Source: Epiperipatus broadwayi
Taxonomy: Eukaryota > Onychophora > Udeonychophora > Euonychophora > Peripatidae
DNA length: 64,000 nucleotides
NCBI GenBank assembly: GCA_028023455.1
Contig: JAQFVV010000049.1
Span: 6,356,855 to 6,420,854 of the forward strand
Direction of reading: 5' to 3'
Of the stretch, positions 26,701 through 38,249 are shown one piece after another. The position numbers were made by a program, and so were the translations under genes. Below the pieces are notes generated by a model. That model saw nothing but the letters and a program-made list of their open reading frames with translations. It had not been told where the DNA came from and did no database searches. Position 1 is the stretch's first letter. Every line of letters begins with the position of its first letter.

Positions 26701-28422
26701 TTATAGGCAGTAAACAAGTGAAGACTTTAAAAGTTTAAACTTTTGGCCTACTTACTGCCATATAAGCAAATTGCTAGGGTTCAAAGCCTTAAAAAACCTT
26801 ATATCTCATATTAATAATTTGTATAATATAAATGAGTAAAAGTGTTTGTTAGAATGTGATTATATATCTAATGCTTTTATTGATGAAATAAATATGTAGG
26901 TATTAGTTTGCAATGTTTGTATGTGACTATTTGATATCTATTATTTATTCAAGATGATAATAGATGATTCAAGAGCAAAGTAAATAGAGCAAAGTATCAC
27001 TCCTAATGCATTTTTTGGGTGAATAATCTGCAAATTATGTGATAATCTCATGCTTTAACATTCATATCTTGATATAATACTATTATTTTGAGAATTTCCA
27101 AATAAAGTTATAATTTTTTATCAGAGGGTCAACCATAGCTAATTTACATAGTAATCCAGTTATTGATTATTAAAAAACTATAGAGTCATTTTTAGCTAAA
27201 GATTATAACAAAAAACATAAATCATTCATTAACTTGCAGTTGATTAGCATGGAGAGTAATATAATGTTTATGCAAATGTTTCTATTGAGGAAGACTGAAA
27301 AAGATTTGATGGAAATAAATTATTTAAAGCAACATAATGTTTTATTTAATATAGGTAACTTTTCACCAAAAGTTCAAAAGTGTTTCTTGTTAGCAAAAAG
27401 GTAAATTCACAATAATATATACTATTTAGTCTACCATTATATTTATACAGTGCTATATTGTAAATTGACTAATGTTCAAAATGATAGAATATTTGAATCT
27501 TAGATAATAACTTGGGCAATATAAAAAAGTAGATGTATTGACCATGTTGGGTGAATATGAATATACTTTTCCTTAATGGTCAAATAGTTAGAATCTATTT
27601 TGGGGTTTTGTGTATGATTATCTAGCTAGTACCCATCAAGTTGGAATAAATAATAAAAATATTTCTTATAATATAGTCAGTCATATGATAATAGTTTGAA
27701 ATCTATTAATATGTTCATGGCTTGAGTGCCACATCAGAAAACTATATTATCATTTTGAAAGTTTTCAATTTGATATAAAAAAAATTCACATAATTATCAT
27801 ACTGCTAGCTAGTAAATGAATTAGACAGAAAAAAAATAAAAATAAAATATTTGACTACCATGAAGGGCAAAATTCTCTTCTTCTATGCACTTTTTCTGGT
27901 GAATGTAGGAAAGCCTTTATAAAAAATTGATTAGTTAAAGCTTTTTTATTTAACATTAAGCATAATAATTAAATAATTACAGCAACCAATCATTTTTTTA
28001 AAATTTTTGATGCTAGAGAGTCTTTCCAATTGATGAATTAAAGTAGATAAACTAAAATATGCAATAATGTTTAAATATCCTACTGCAAATCAAAGGTATT
28101 TTGAGAAATTTCTTCAAGAAAAGTAGAAAAAGTGAAGACAATTGTTTTGTGATAAGGGTTTGAATAATTTTTAATTTTTACTTATCCTTTAATTCAGAAG
28201 AGTCAGATATCCCATTATTGATTGATATTATTATTTCACTAAGTTGATTATATATTTACTTTCTGAAAAAAAAATATGTTGAAAGAAATTTCAAGTTCAC
28301 TCAACACAGGGTGAATGTATGAGAGGAAGATTTTCTATTGCTGCAACAACAGAATCTTTATTATTATACATACATATTTATAAACAAGACTTTTTTTTTT
28401 AATATAGCACAATGTTTTTGTT
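23741..28422. other. AT-rich region without recognisable genes
   Basis: A more GC-rich patch at 24768-24860 (TGGCACAAAGCACCAG...GTGGGGAGGAGG) looks like a relic of a dispersed molluscan repeat but cannot be assigned. The rest, including short ORFs such as 24089-24292, has no support. Confidence 0.5.
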
Positions 28423-28827
28423 TATAATCTATAATATTAATAAGCCAATAAGCTGATACACATGTGCTTTGCAGATGTCACTATATAAATGAATACTCCC
28501 ACTTTTTCAAACCCAAGATAAAGTCTTTAAGAAAATATAGAATGAATCCACCTATATTTTCGACCCAACCATATATGTATGGGCAAATCTGAAGTGTTTG
28601 AAATAAAGAGCGTGAAGTTATTAATTGATCACTTTAAATTACTTTTCTACATCGTAAATGAATGACGCCAATGAAATTTCTAGAATTTACGATACATCAT
28701 TCTCATAATTAAACATATGTAAAGACTTTATCTTGGGTTTGAAAAAGTGGGAGTATTCATTTATATAGTGACATCTGCAAAGTGCATGTGTATCAGCTTA
28801 TTGGCTTATTAATATTATAGATTATAC
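28423..28827. mobile_element. Foldback element with 105-bp arms
   Basis: The left arm, 28423-28529, is a near-perfect inverted copy of 28720-28827 (one arm reads ACTCCCACTTTTTCAAACCC). The loop is about 190 bp. Inside it, ATCGTAAA and TTTACGAT form an 8-bp pair flanking GAAA and the near-palindrome ATTTCTAGAAT. That layout echoes a decayed hammerhead, but there is no good CUGANGA core or stem II, so no ribozyme is called. The high arm identity suggests recent origin. Confidence 0.85.
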
Positions 28828-30081
28828 ATATTTATAATAAATTAAAGCAATGATCTTAATTTTAGATGATAAAATTATTCAGATAATATACAATTACACT
28901 GTCTTTCTATGACTTGATAAGTGCTAATAACTGCACAAGAATTATAAAAATGTCTTTACATTTTTATAACAGCAGAATTTGTACAGTACAATTTAGTACA
29001 GTAATGGACTACTGGATTCTGAAAATCACTACTCATGATCACGATTTCAACTCACCTTTTGTAATTATTGAAAGTATGAATTTTTGAGCAGTAAATGATT
29101 TGGTAATTATTAATAATAACAATACACAAATAATAAAAAATAAGAAATACAGAATAATAAATAAGTAAATACATACACACATTTGAAAATAACTTTAAAG
29201 TAAAAACACAGTTCATTAAATATATTGAAATTAATGCAAATCAACAATTATATAACAGTAAAATTTATGAGTAGTATTTGGGGTTTTATACATAAAAATT
29301 TAATAGTAAAATTAAAGAGTAGTATTTGGGATTATTTATATAAATCTACAAAATACAGGTATTAACAACTCCTTTTTGCTTCTACAACTGTACATTTCAA
29401 ACTTCACACATTGGGAAGCATGTTCTCAGAGCTATGGGTGATTTTCTTTCTGTGAATCATATGTGTGACACTAATGTTGTATAATTATTACCACATGCTA
29501 TATAAAACAAAAAGTATTATGACCATATAATAATTAGATATTATTAGCTTGTGTATTTTAATAAAATTGAAAAGCATTATATCCAATATTTGCTTTAGTA
29601 TGTTCATAAAAATAACAGTCAGATAAATTGATAATTAATAAAATAATTTATTAATAAAACATAAATCAATAGAATATTATTTGTAAATTCCTTCTTGAAT
29701 AAATCTTATGTTCAATATCAGGACAAAAATTCAATTTTTTTATAACTCTAATTGTTCATCATAACTTTTCTCATATGTGCATATATATAAAAAAGATTAT
29801 TTGTCTCATTAAAATAGTTTCATTCTTTAACAAAATATATTGTCCTACTTGACAATCTCAAATTTCATTTTTTCATTCTATATTCTTTTATGGTTCAATA
29901 TATCTTTTTATTTATTCTTCTTGAATATACTGATGTGTCTTAAAAGACTTTCTTTTAAATTTGAATATCTTTCCTTTTTTAATTATTATTACCCAAACAT
30001 TGAATATAGTTACATACACATAGTGTTTGTATTTTATTTTGATTGAAATGAAAATCTTTCTTCGCAATTTATCTGCGAGAT
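28828..30081. other. AT-rich region
   Basis: A partial direct repeat near 29270-29340 (GAGTAGTATTTGGG twice). No genes recognised. Confidence 0.5.
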
Positions 30082-30082
30082 C

Positions 30083-30118
<36 letters not shown>

Positions 30119-30160
30119 CTCTCTCTCTCCCCCCCCTCTCTCTCTCTTTCTCTCTCTCTA
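30082..30160. repeat. (CT)n microsatellite
   Basis: A CT dinucleotide run interrupted by a GCT step and a C-run (CCCCCCC), then CT again with one TTTC. Polypyrimidine on the plus strand. Confidence 0.95.
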
Positions 30161-30757
30161 GCAGCTTCTAATAGTTGGTCAGAGAAAACACTGAACAATG
30201 TACTGAGAAGATTTGATGTGCTACTTACTTTGGTATTGTGCTTTATATTAAAAGAATATCTGAATGTAATGAGTATTTTTATAACTTAATAAATCAAAGT
30301 AATTAAAAAAATTGATATTCCTTGCATAATTTGATAGTTAATTTTTTTTATCTTGTACTTCTTCAAACAAGAATGAGATAGAGCAAGATAGAGAGCTACT
30401 TATCTCCTTTGCATATTATTGACTTCATTTATATATGAAAACTTTTTGTTTTATTTATAAATTTTTGGGATTATCTCCTCTATGAAAATTACTTAAATAA
30501 ATATATCAGTGCATATTTACCAAATAAATAAAGTCTTTATTCACAAAATCATTATCTGTGCATGAATATTTCATTCATTTGTTTATTTCCATTTTGTATG
30601 TATATATGTGCATAAGTAAACACACACATGTTATTTTACAAAACATACTCACAATGTAACTTTGGAATTACTATGACAATAGCTATAATATATATATTAG
30701 TAATAAAACCAAGTGATAAATCACATGACCTATATAGCTTGTAATTACCAATATGTG

Positions 30758-30976
30758 ATAAAGAGCAAATATTTCTAAACAAGCTTATTTTATTATTATT
30801 ATTATTATTATTTTATAATAAATGCTATAAGAAAAAGCATTCAAATTTTGACTATGATTGTCCCCATCCTCAGACTAGTTTCGAGCTATGACTCTCTTCA
30901 GTGAGGAGCTAGGACATTTATTATAAAAAAAATAATAATCATAAAATAAGCTTGTTTAGAAATATTTGCTCTTTAT
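30758..30976 (-). mobile_element. Short inverted-repeat element carrying a hammerhead
   Basis: Terminal inverted repeats start ATAAAGAGCAAATATTTC (30758 onward; reversed copy ending at 30976) and extend inward about 70 bp, broken only by differing TTA/ATT runs. The element is about 219 bp. The centre, read on the minus strand, is a complete hammerhead core (30867-30907). A MITE-like size with a ribozyme in place of a gene is unusual. Confidence 0.82.
30867..30907 (-). ncRNA. Minimal hammerhead ribozyme, all core positions present
   Basis: Read on the minus strand, stem I strand TCCTCA (30907-30902) is followed by core CTGAAGA (30901-30895). Stem II is GAGT...GCTC: three Watson-Crick pairs plus a T-G pair around CATA. 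GAAA follows (30882-30879), then the self-complementary ACTAGT (30879-30874), the cleavage-site base C (30873), and TGAGGA (30872-30867), which pairs perfectly with TCCTCA. The site is GUC, the preferred hammerhead triplet. Stem III is only two pairs in the monomer, but two copies could pair through ACUAGU, as known for dimeric mini-hammerheads. Confidence 0.78.
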
Positions 30977-33900
30977 TATATATATCATTTAAGAACAGTG
31001 GTTAATACTTTTTCTGTTACCATCCTTATCTGACTTAGATTCAAGTCCATATAAAGGCTTACAAGTTTTTGAGTTAGCTGAATAATTTTGGTAAGCTTAA
31101 ATTATTTTAAATAACTTATACATCTTAGTTAATCTAGTTAGTCATTCATCTTTAGCAGTATATGTGTAGGTAATTATTTTTATTAGGTAGCTAATGTCAC
31201 TAAAAATATTAGTTTCTTTTTGTTTTCTATGGGAAAAAATGCATACATTATTGTAAAAATTTATAATGAAATTATGAAATGTTCATCCTTAAATTAAAAA
31301 ACTTTTATATGCCTATAATCACTGAGTCTGTAATTTCTTTTACCGTTTATTATCATAATTTGCCTCTCATCACGAAAGTTCTAAAATAACTAATTTAAAT
31401 TTTTTAAATGACTAGCAAAAGTATATTTTAGTAAAAAACAAACAAAAATTAAAAACAATTTCAGAATTGTCACTCCAAACTTTTTTTTTTAATGTTGAAG
31501 AATTAGTCTTTCTTTTAAGTGCTTTCTTGGTTACTATCTTTTAAACTCATGGGGGAATTATGCAGTTTTCTTTTAAATGCATGAGAGAATTACTGCCTTT
31601 TTAAGTTAAATGCATGAGGAATTTATAATCTTTTTATTTTGAATGCATGACAGAATTCTTTTTTCATGCATGGTAGAGTTAATAACTTTCTTCTTTTAAA
31701 TACTTGATAGCTACAGGGCTTTAAAAATGAGAAATTTACTCTAAATATATAATGGCAACTCTGCCATGCATATAACAAATAATTTTATTTCAAAAATTTT
31801 AGAAGAATACTAGATTATTTTTAAAGATAAATATTGCTATTAATATTTTAATAAAAATATGTGATAATTATTCCCACTTTATTTTAGATTATATGTAAAT
31901 AATAAAGTGATACCATGCACATAAAAATCGATGTACATTAATGCTGATTGTTAATTACAACTAAATGATAGGATATGAATCACATTGAAAGCAATAGTCA
32001 TTAAATAAACAAGAAAGAAGTTGCACTTATTTAATTAATTAAAAAAACCAGTTTTAACAAAATTATTTTAAGAAATAATACATAATACTAACACTGCAGA
32101 GGCTCGTGGTGCATTGTTTGCCATGTTTATGATTTGAGTTCAAATCCAGGCTTGATAAAACTTAAGAGTTTTGTGTGTGTGTGTGTGTGCTAATTAAATG
32201 GCTTTTATTATTTTAGTAATAAGTCTATAATCACTCAACTTACTATCCAATAAAAAGAATTTTTAATAATAGCCAACTGATTGGAAAAAAAAGTTAATAT
32301 GCTTAATTAGGTGAATATAATGATTATAACGTGCTTGTAAATTAATGAGACCTTCACTACTGGTTCAGGAAGTATCCAATCTTAGAGATGCTGAATTCAT
32401 AGTTATTTTTATCTTTTATATCTTTTTCCGTTATTCTAAGACTTAGCTTTAGTTAAAGATATCAAGATACTCATAATAAGATGCTTAAAAATTTGTTCTG
32501 GATTTGAACTCAAAATCATAGGCTTGGAAGACTAATATTCAGAGAGTTTTATATAAATGTGCTATAGCTTAATAAAGAATTTCATTATAATATTTTTTTT
32601 TGCTCTATTCAATTTTATTTTAGGTGTCATTTTTGATTAATCGTTATAGCTTTAATACAGTAGATAAAGAAATCTATTGTAAACAAATTGCATTACAGTT
32701 TTATTTCTTTTTCTTTCCCTTTTTTTTAAAAAAATTTTTTTTTTATCAAACTTTTTCCTCTCTAATGCATACTCTGATGTTATTTCCATGTAAAACTGAA
32801 ATATAATAACTAGTCAAAATGCAAGTTATTAGTTGGCTGAATAATTTGTTAGATACCTGCAGAATGAAACTCGGAATCCACCCCGTTTTGTCAACATTAA
32901 GAATCCATGTATAATAAAAGTAATCTAGAAGGTTACAATGTGGATGTTAAGAAATGACCTTTGAAAGAGGTCACTTTGTACTTCAAAACACAGAGCAGAC
33001 AATTTTAATAACTTTATCTCTGCATGTATTCCCTGACTTGCAGTTGTGTGTTTCTACAAGATGAAAAGATCTTATATAGGTTGAAATTTGTAAAATCCAT
33101 CTTTACTATCACAACCTCCATCCATCATAGGAATTTTATAATTCAAACAGTCATTTGAAATATAGAATTTTTTTGAAATGTCTCCCCAGTGTAAAACATA
33201 ACAGGTATATCTAAAAATAATATTTACGAATATATATATAATAAAAAGTAATAAATATTTATTTACCTCTTAACAATTACAGAACGAATTAAAATTTATT
33301 ATTTAATTGTAAGTGTTAAGATGACAAAATTAATAAATTGTCTGATAAGTGTTTTGAAGTCTACAATGAGTTTTCAAAGGTCATTTTTTAACGTCCTCAA
33401 TTTTAGATTCTTAAAGTTATTCTTTGTTTTCAATTGGTCATAGAATTTCATTTGCTTTTGCTTTTTAGTAAAGAATTTGATACCCATACATAATAGTAAT
33501 TAAAATAATATAACAATTTGTGTATGCATGCATATTTGACTCATTTTTATATTTATAAATGTTCTTCATATGCATTTTTGGGCTCTGTGCAGTGTAATGT
33601 ATTCTTGTGTTTGAATCTTATACTAAACAATTTTATTACTAAATAGTGCATTCAAATTTAAAGTTCTAATGCTATTTTCATTCAACAGCTATTGCAAAAT
33701 ATTTTTGTATTACCATACTTTTCATCTGAAATTCAAAAATATATTAATGGTTTGAATCAGAGTCAATTTGCTTTTATAGTTATATATTTTGTTACCCTTA
33801 AATTTGTAATAAATGATAACACCATTTGTCCTTCACTGCAATGGTATAAAAATGACATGACACCAATTTACACAACAGGTTTTAAGAACTGATTATTATT

Positions 33901-34406
33901 AATCAAGTCTACAACCCTATTTAAAGCTTAAATAAGCAATAAATGTCACATATAGTATGTAATACTTATTAAATTTCTATCCATTTATGTGTATTTTTAT
34001 TTTATATTAATTTTAGTCATAGGATGGAGATATAAGTTGTTAAAATACTGAGAACACTAAAATATATAAGTAAAAACTAATGCAAGAAAATTGGTTTGGA
34101 TTCAAGCATTAATATGTTTTTGAATGTCAGGCTCATAGTTTTATAGTGCAAAGAATAGTAATATGTGATTTGTACATGAAAAATGTAACACATTAATAAC
34201 AATATCTCTTTAACATTATTTGCAAATCTATAATAATGTCCCTGGATTTGTGTTATTTTGGGTATTATGATAGTGTTATGATTATCGTATCTTTCCTACA
34301 TGATATCTATAACCTTACATTACTATGTGTATCACAGTCACTCTTTTAAAATTATTAGTTTCAAAAAAAATTCTAAACATGTCAGCATTATACACTTTTT
34401 AGATTT
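30977..34406. other. AT-rich region with weak SINE-like relics
   Basis: A B-box-like GAGTTCAAATCC lies in 32098-32165, after GGCTCGTGGTGCAT and before a (GT)n tract at 32171-32188. This suggests a decayed tRNA-derived SINE. A similar GAGTTCAAATCC occurs on the minus strand near 32505. No coding blocks were found. A slightly less AT-rich patch at 32870-33130 is unassigned. Confidence 0.45.
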
Positions 34407-34692
34407 GTGTTTCTCAACTGCTAATCCATGGACCATTGATGGTTACACAGAAAAATATTAATGATCCTCAAAAAACTTATAAATGTGTTTATATTTATTA
34501 CATATTATTTTTAAAATCTTTTAAATTATAATTAATTGTATTAAATTTATCTTTAATTTGGTTCAAAGATTTTTTTTTTATTAGTTGTTTTATTCATGGA
34601 AAATAAATTAAAAAACAAAACACTACAAGAAATACAAAAAAATTTCTATTTCCTAATATCAATCATCTCACAGTAAAAATAGTGATCATTAA

Positions 34693-35436
34693 CCCTTAAA
34701 CCGCTAATTTTATCATTGGTTGTATCAGATAAAAATCAAATCTTTTAATTGGCCAACTCACAAACTGAAGACAAAGCCTATTGTTAAAACATATTCGCCT
34801 ATAATATTAAATTCAACTCAGATACGTTTATAAAAAGTATATAATTAATTTTTAAGGTTGTGAAGACAACGAAAGTTCTTTCAAAAATAAATTGCTATTT
34901 ATTTATTCTAAGATATTGAATATCGGCAACATAAAAGTTATAATGTAAACAAAAAGATCGACTTTTACGTTATAGAAAAGTAAATATTTCTTTTTATTAC
35001 AACTTCAATATTTGTACTAAAATCTTCAGTATTTTTCGAAAATAATTTTGTTTTTTTATTATTCTCTCTGAAAATTGTTTAATTTCCATAAATATTATTT
35101 AATAATAATTTAAATCGTATTCGAAATGAAAATCTCAGCGTTTTTCTTTATTTTCTTTGATCAGGCAGTTTCTTTGTTCTTTCCAGCCAATCAGAATGTC
35201 TTTTTCGGCTGAGAGCATGCTAAGAACCAATCACAAATAATGTTCCTTCTTTGTTTAGGTTTAAATGCGTTTTTTTCTATTTTTTACTTCTAAAATAAAT
35301 CGGAAGATGTCACCATCGTACAGAACTTTTAAAAACGAATTCAATACATATTTAACGAATTTTTTCGTATGAAAATGAACTGAGTTAGAGTGATTTCAGA
35401 TGTCGACGAGGAGCCTCGTCGAGCGCGGGAAAAGGG
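34693..35436. mobile_element. piggyBac-type non-autonomous element, copy B (744 bp)
   Basis: Flanked by TTAA at 34689-34692 and 35437-35440. The left end is CCCTTAAACCGC and the right end reversed is CCCTTTTCCCGC, so the terminal repeats are better preserved than in copy A. Length and interior match copy A. The subterminal GACGAGGAGCCTCGTCGAG is itself palindromic. No transposase is encoded. Confidence 0.9.
35186..35235 (+). promoter_or_regulatory. Paired CCAAT-box motifs inside piggyBac copy B
   Basis: GCCAATCAGA at 35186 and ACCAATCACA at 35226 keep the same 40-bp spacing as in copy A, in the best-conserved block of the element. Possible NF-Y sites; function is inferred. Confidence 0.35.
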
Positions 35437-36031
35437 TTAACAATATTGTGCATTTGCATTTCACGTGATGAGAAAGACATTGATATGTACAAAAATAACT
35501 GTTGTCAATTATATGTACTATGGAGTTTATAGTTTGCCATATTGAAATTGCACTAGCATAATGTGATAGGACTTAATTATATAATAAGTGTGTACTATAA
35601 ATTAATCTATATTAAGTACTTGATATTTACTTTTTTGATAAAGTTTAGCCATTTACATATAAATAATAACATCAAAACTATTATAGATTGTTTTTAAAAA
35701 ATAGTATAAGTACTATGAATGTTATTGAAAATATTATTTCTTTACAAAATGATTTGCCTCCAGCAAAGTAAAAATATACTTTAGAGTATCAATTCAATCC
35801 TGATTATTTCTTGACTTATCCAGACCTTAATATGTTATTTCAGAGAAATTATATCCAATGAATATATAAAGCTGCAAAATTAATGTGTCATTTACAGGCC
35901 AAGTAATAAAATCTACAAAGTAAGCCCTGGATTTTTTTTTAATGTAAAGGTGTGAAATGAAGAAACAAAGATTATCTTTTAAAAAATTTATTTTATAAAA
36001 TATTAAAGATTTTAAGACGTCTCATTCGATA

Positions 36032-36243
36032 ATTTAATATACAAAATTAACAAAGCGTATGACACACTTGAATGTGAAGCTATCAAGATACACAGAAATT
36101 ATTCTTCATTCTGCAGCTCACAGTACCGCTATGAATATGAGGCAAAAGGCCTCGAAAGCGCTTAGCGTGTAATAATTTCTGTGTATCTTTATAGCTTCTC
36201 ATTCAAGTGTGTCATACGCTTTGTTAATTTTGTATATTAAAAT
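36032..36243 (+). mobile_element. Foldback element with eroded hammerhead-like loop
   Basis: Arms of about 74 bp (36032-36105 and 36170-36243) pair through AAGCGTATGACACACTTGAA-type sequence. In the loop, CGCT (36127-36130) pairs with AGCG (36164-36167). GAGGC/GCCTC forms a 5-bp stem II, GAAA is at 36154-36157 and the palindrome AGCGCT at 36157-36162. The core reads ATGAATAT instead of CUGANGA, with one extra base, so it is predicted inactive. Confidence 0.7.
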
Positions 36244-36257
36244 TTATTTTAGTTGAT

Positions 36258-36800
36258 AAGGCTCTTGTAAACTCATCATATTTAGTTGCTTTAAGAATTT
36301 CTAAATGCAAAAAGTAGTACTCTACTGCCAAAAATTTGATTAAACCATGTTTAATGGATATATGTTCTGGAATCCTAATTACAGTTGGTAGAGACACAAT
36401 AAATACTTTACCACTTTCTAACAATACTATTCAATGTAGATTTAGTAAATTAATGATTGATTTTGAGGATCAATTAATTCAAAAATCCAACCATGTTAGC
36501 AATTCAAATAGATGAATCTATTGATGTTACCAATAAAGCCATACTTTTATATTATATTTATTCTATTGATTATGAAACAATGTTGTCAAAGAACAATGTT
36601 TATGTGATGTTGAAATTTCTATTTGCATAACTAGTTAAAAATATTTATAGCAATTGATAATTACATTAAAAAATTTACTTAATTGGAAAAATGTCTTGGT
36701 TTATGTTCTGATGGAGTAGTCTGTATTGCATAAAAAACATTCAGGAGTTTCAAACAACAAAATGATAATAAATATGAAGAGATGAATTTTTAACTAATCC
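36258..36800 (+). pseudogene. hAT transposase relic (ZBED5/FAM200-like)
   Basis: The first frame gives SSYLVALRISKCKK, then NLIKPCLMDICS and TLPLSNNTIQCRFSKLM, matching the ZBED/FAM200 type of hAT transposase. A frameshift leads to LAIQIDESIDVTNKAILL (around 36499-36550), where this family has QLDEStDvsnkAqLL. Near 36690-36730 is CLGLCSDGV, the equivalent of the CTDGA block. Several stops and shifts make it non-functional. The N-terminal BED finger and C-terminal dimerisation region are missing. Confidence 0.82.
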
Positions 36801-36850
36801 TAAAACAGTAAATTAACTAGGGCAAACCATGAATTCATGAGAAATTTCTA

Positions 36851-38249
36851 AATAACATTGCAATATAAAACAAATTATTAAAATCCAGCTGGATCTTGCC
36901 TATAATAATATCACTGATATATATATATCATTACACAAAAATATTTTTCTTCTAAGACATTTTTACTGATATACACACACATTATCATCACACAGTGTAT
37001 TTGCAAGTCAATGTTACATGCAGGTGTGTTTATAACAAACATATATATATATTGTGACCCTGTGCACATGGTACTATTCATATGCCCTACCTAAGTGTTC
37101 ATGCCATTTTTTAAAAAATAAGAGAAGGAAACATGATAAAATTTATTGTGATATAAAAATATATATGAATTATACTATTTAAGTTTTGTTTAATTGATGT
37201 AATTAGTCTATTCAAATAACTATGATTACTTAATATAAAATTTTATTGGCATAAAGGTTATTAGAATGTGTAGCTTTAATATTTAATTAGTGAATATGTT
37301 TTTAAGATAAGAATTGGGTTTTAGCTTATGCTTAGTTTTATAGAAAATTAGAGCTAAATAAAGTTAGATATAGTAAAAGATTGATTAAAGCTAATTTTAG
37401 GCTTAGAAAATTATAAATTAGTTAGTGGATTTATTTATGTTATTATGTTATTGTTAAATTAATTATTAGAATTGACTAATAATTTGTTTAAGTTATATTA
37501 TTAGAGTTTAAAATATTAAAAAAGTTAGTTTATTTAAAAGAAATATTAAAGTTAGTTCCAAATGCTCAGGTTAACTATTAAAACAGATTAAATTTAAAAG
37601 AATATAAAATAAGTTCTGGTGTGTGAATATGAGTTTATATATATGCATGGTGGTTTATTAAAATGTTATTTATTATAAGTGAAGTTAATTTAAATTTATT
37701 TATTTATTGAAGATATTTATGATTAATTTAGTATTAAGAGTTCAAAATAAATGAGTTTAAGAGCTTCTTATAAATTAAAAATGATAATTGATAAATCTGA
37801 TAATTTAAAAAGAATAAATGTATTATTTTTTTTTTTTTATAATAAAGTTCAACTAATGGAAATTTTTAAATTATCACATAATAATTAGAAATAGATCAAT
37901 ATGATATAATTTTTAATTTAGTTCCTCGTTGTAGTTTACATATTATTTGCCAGAGGACAGACATAAAGGAGTGGCTAAATAAAATACCTGTCAAAATGAG
38001 GAAGGTATAAATAGGGTGATTTATAGTGTATGAGGGGCTCTCATCTCATCTTCTCTTTCTTTGTGTTTGTCATCAACAATCAGGCATTAAATTTTAATTT
38101 ATATATTTTTTTATCTAAATTCAAAGTGATAATTTTGTAAAATCATATTATTTGTAAATTCATGATGTGCTGCTAAGCAAAACATAGAGTACTGGGTTTT
38201 TCCATACTATAGTCTGATCAAAAAACTTTCAAAAAAATCAATAAAATGC
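36851..38249. other. AT-rich region, C-poor on the plus strand
   Basis: From about 37200 to 37800 the plus strand is rich in TTAG/TTAA words and poor in C. In 37321-37560 I count 8 C against 33 G. TA and CA microsatellite scraps lie near 36920-37050. No gene was recognised. Confidence 0.5.

Larger units (their letters stand above)
34407..36850 (+). mobile_element. Fossil hAT transposon with nested insertions
   Basis: The left end (34407-34434) reads GTGTTTCTCAACTGC and ATCCATGGACCATTGATGG, like the ends of hAT elements. A transposase relic lies at 36258-36800. Between them are a piggyBac-type element (34693-35436) and a foldback element (36032-36243) inserted later. The right terminus was not found. 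Boundaries are approximate. Confidence 0.55.

Noticed and set aside
28640-28700. Hammerhead in the 28423-28827 loop
   Set aside because: Stem I pairing and a palindrome after GAAA are present, but there is no acceptable core and no stem II.
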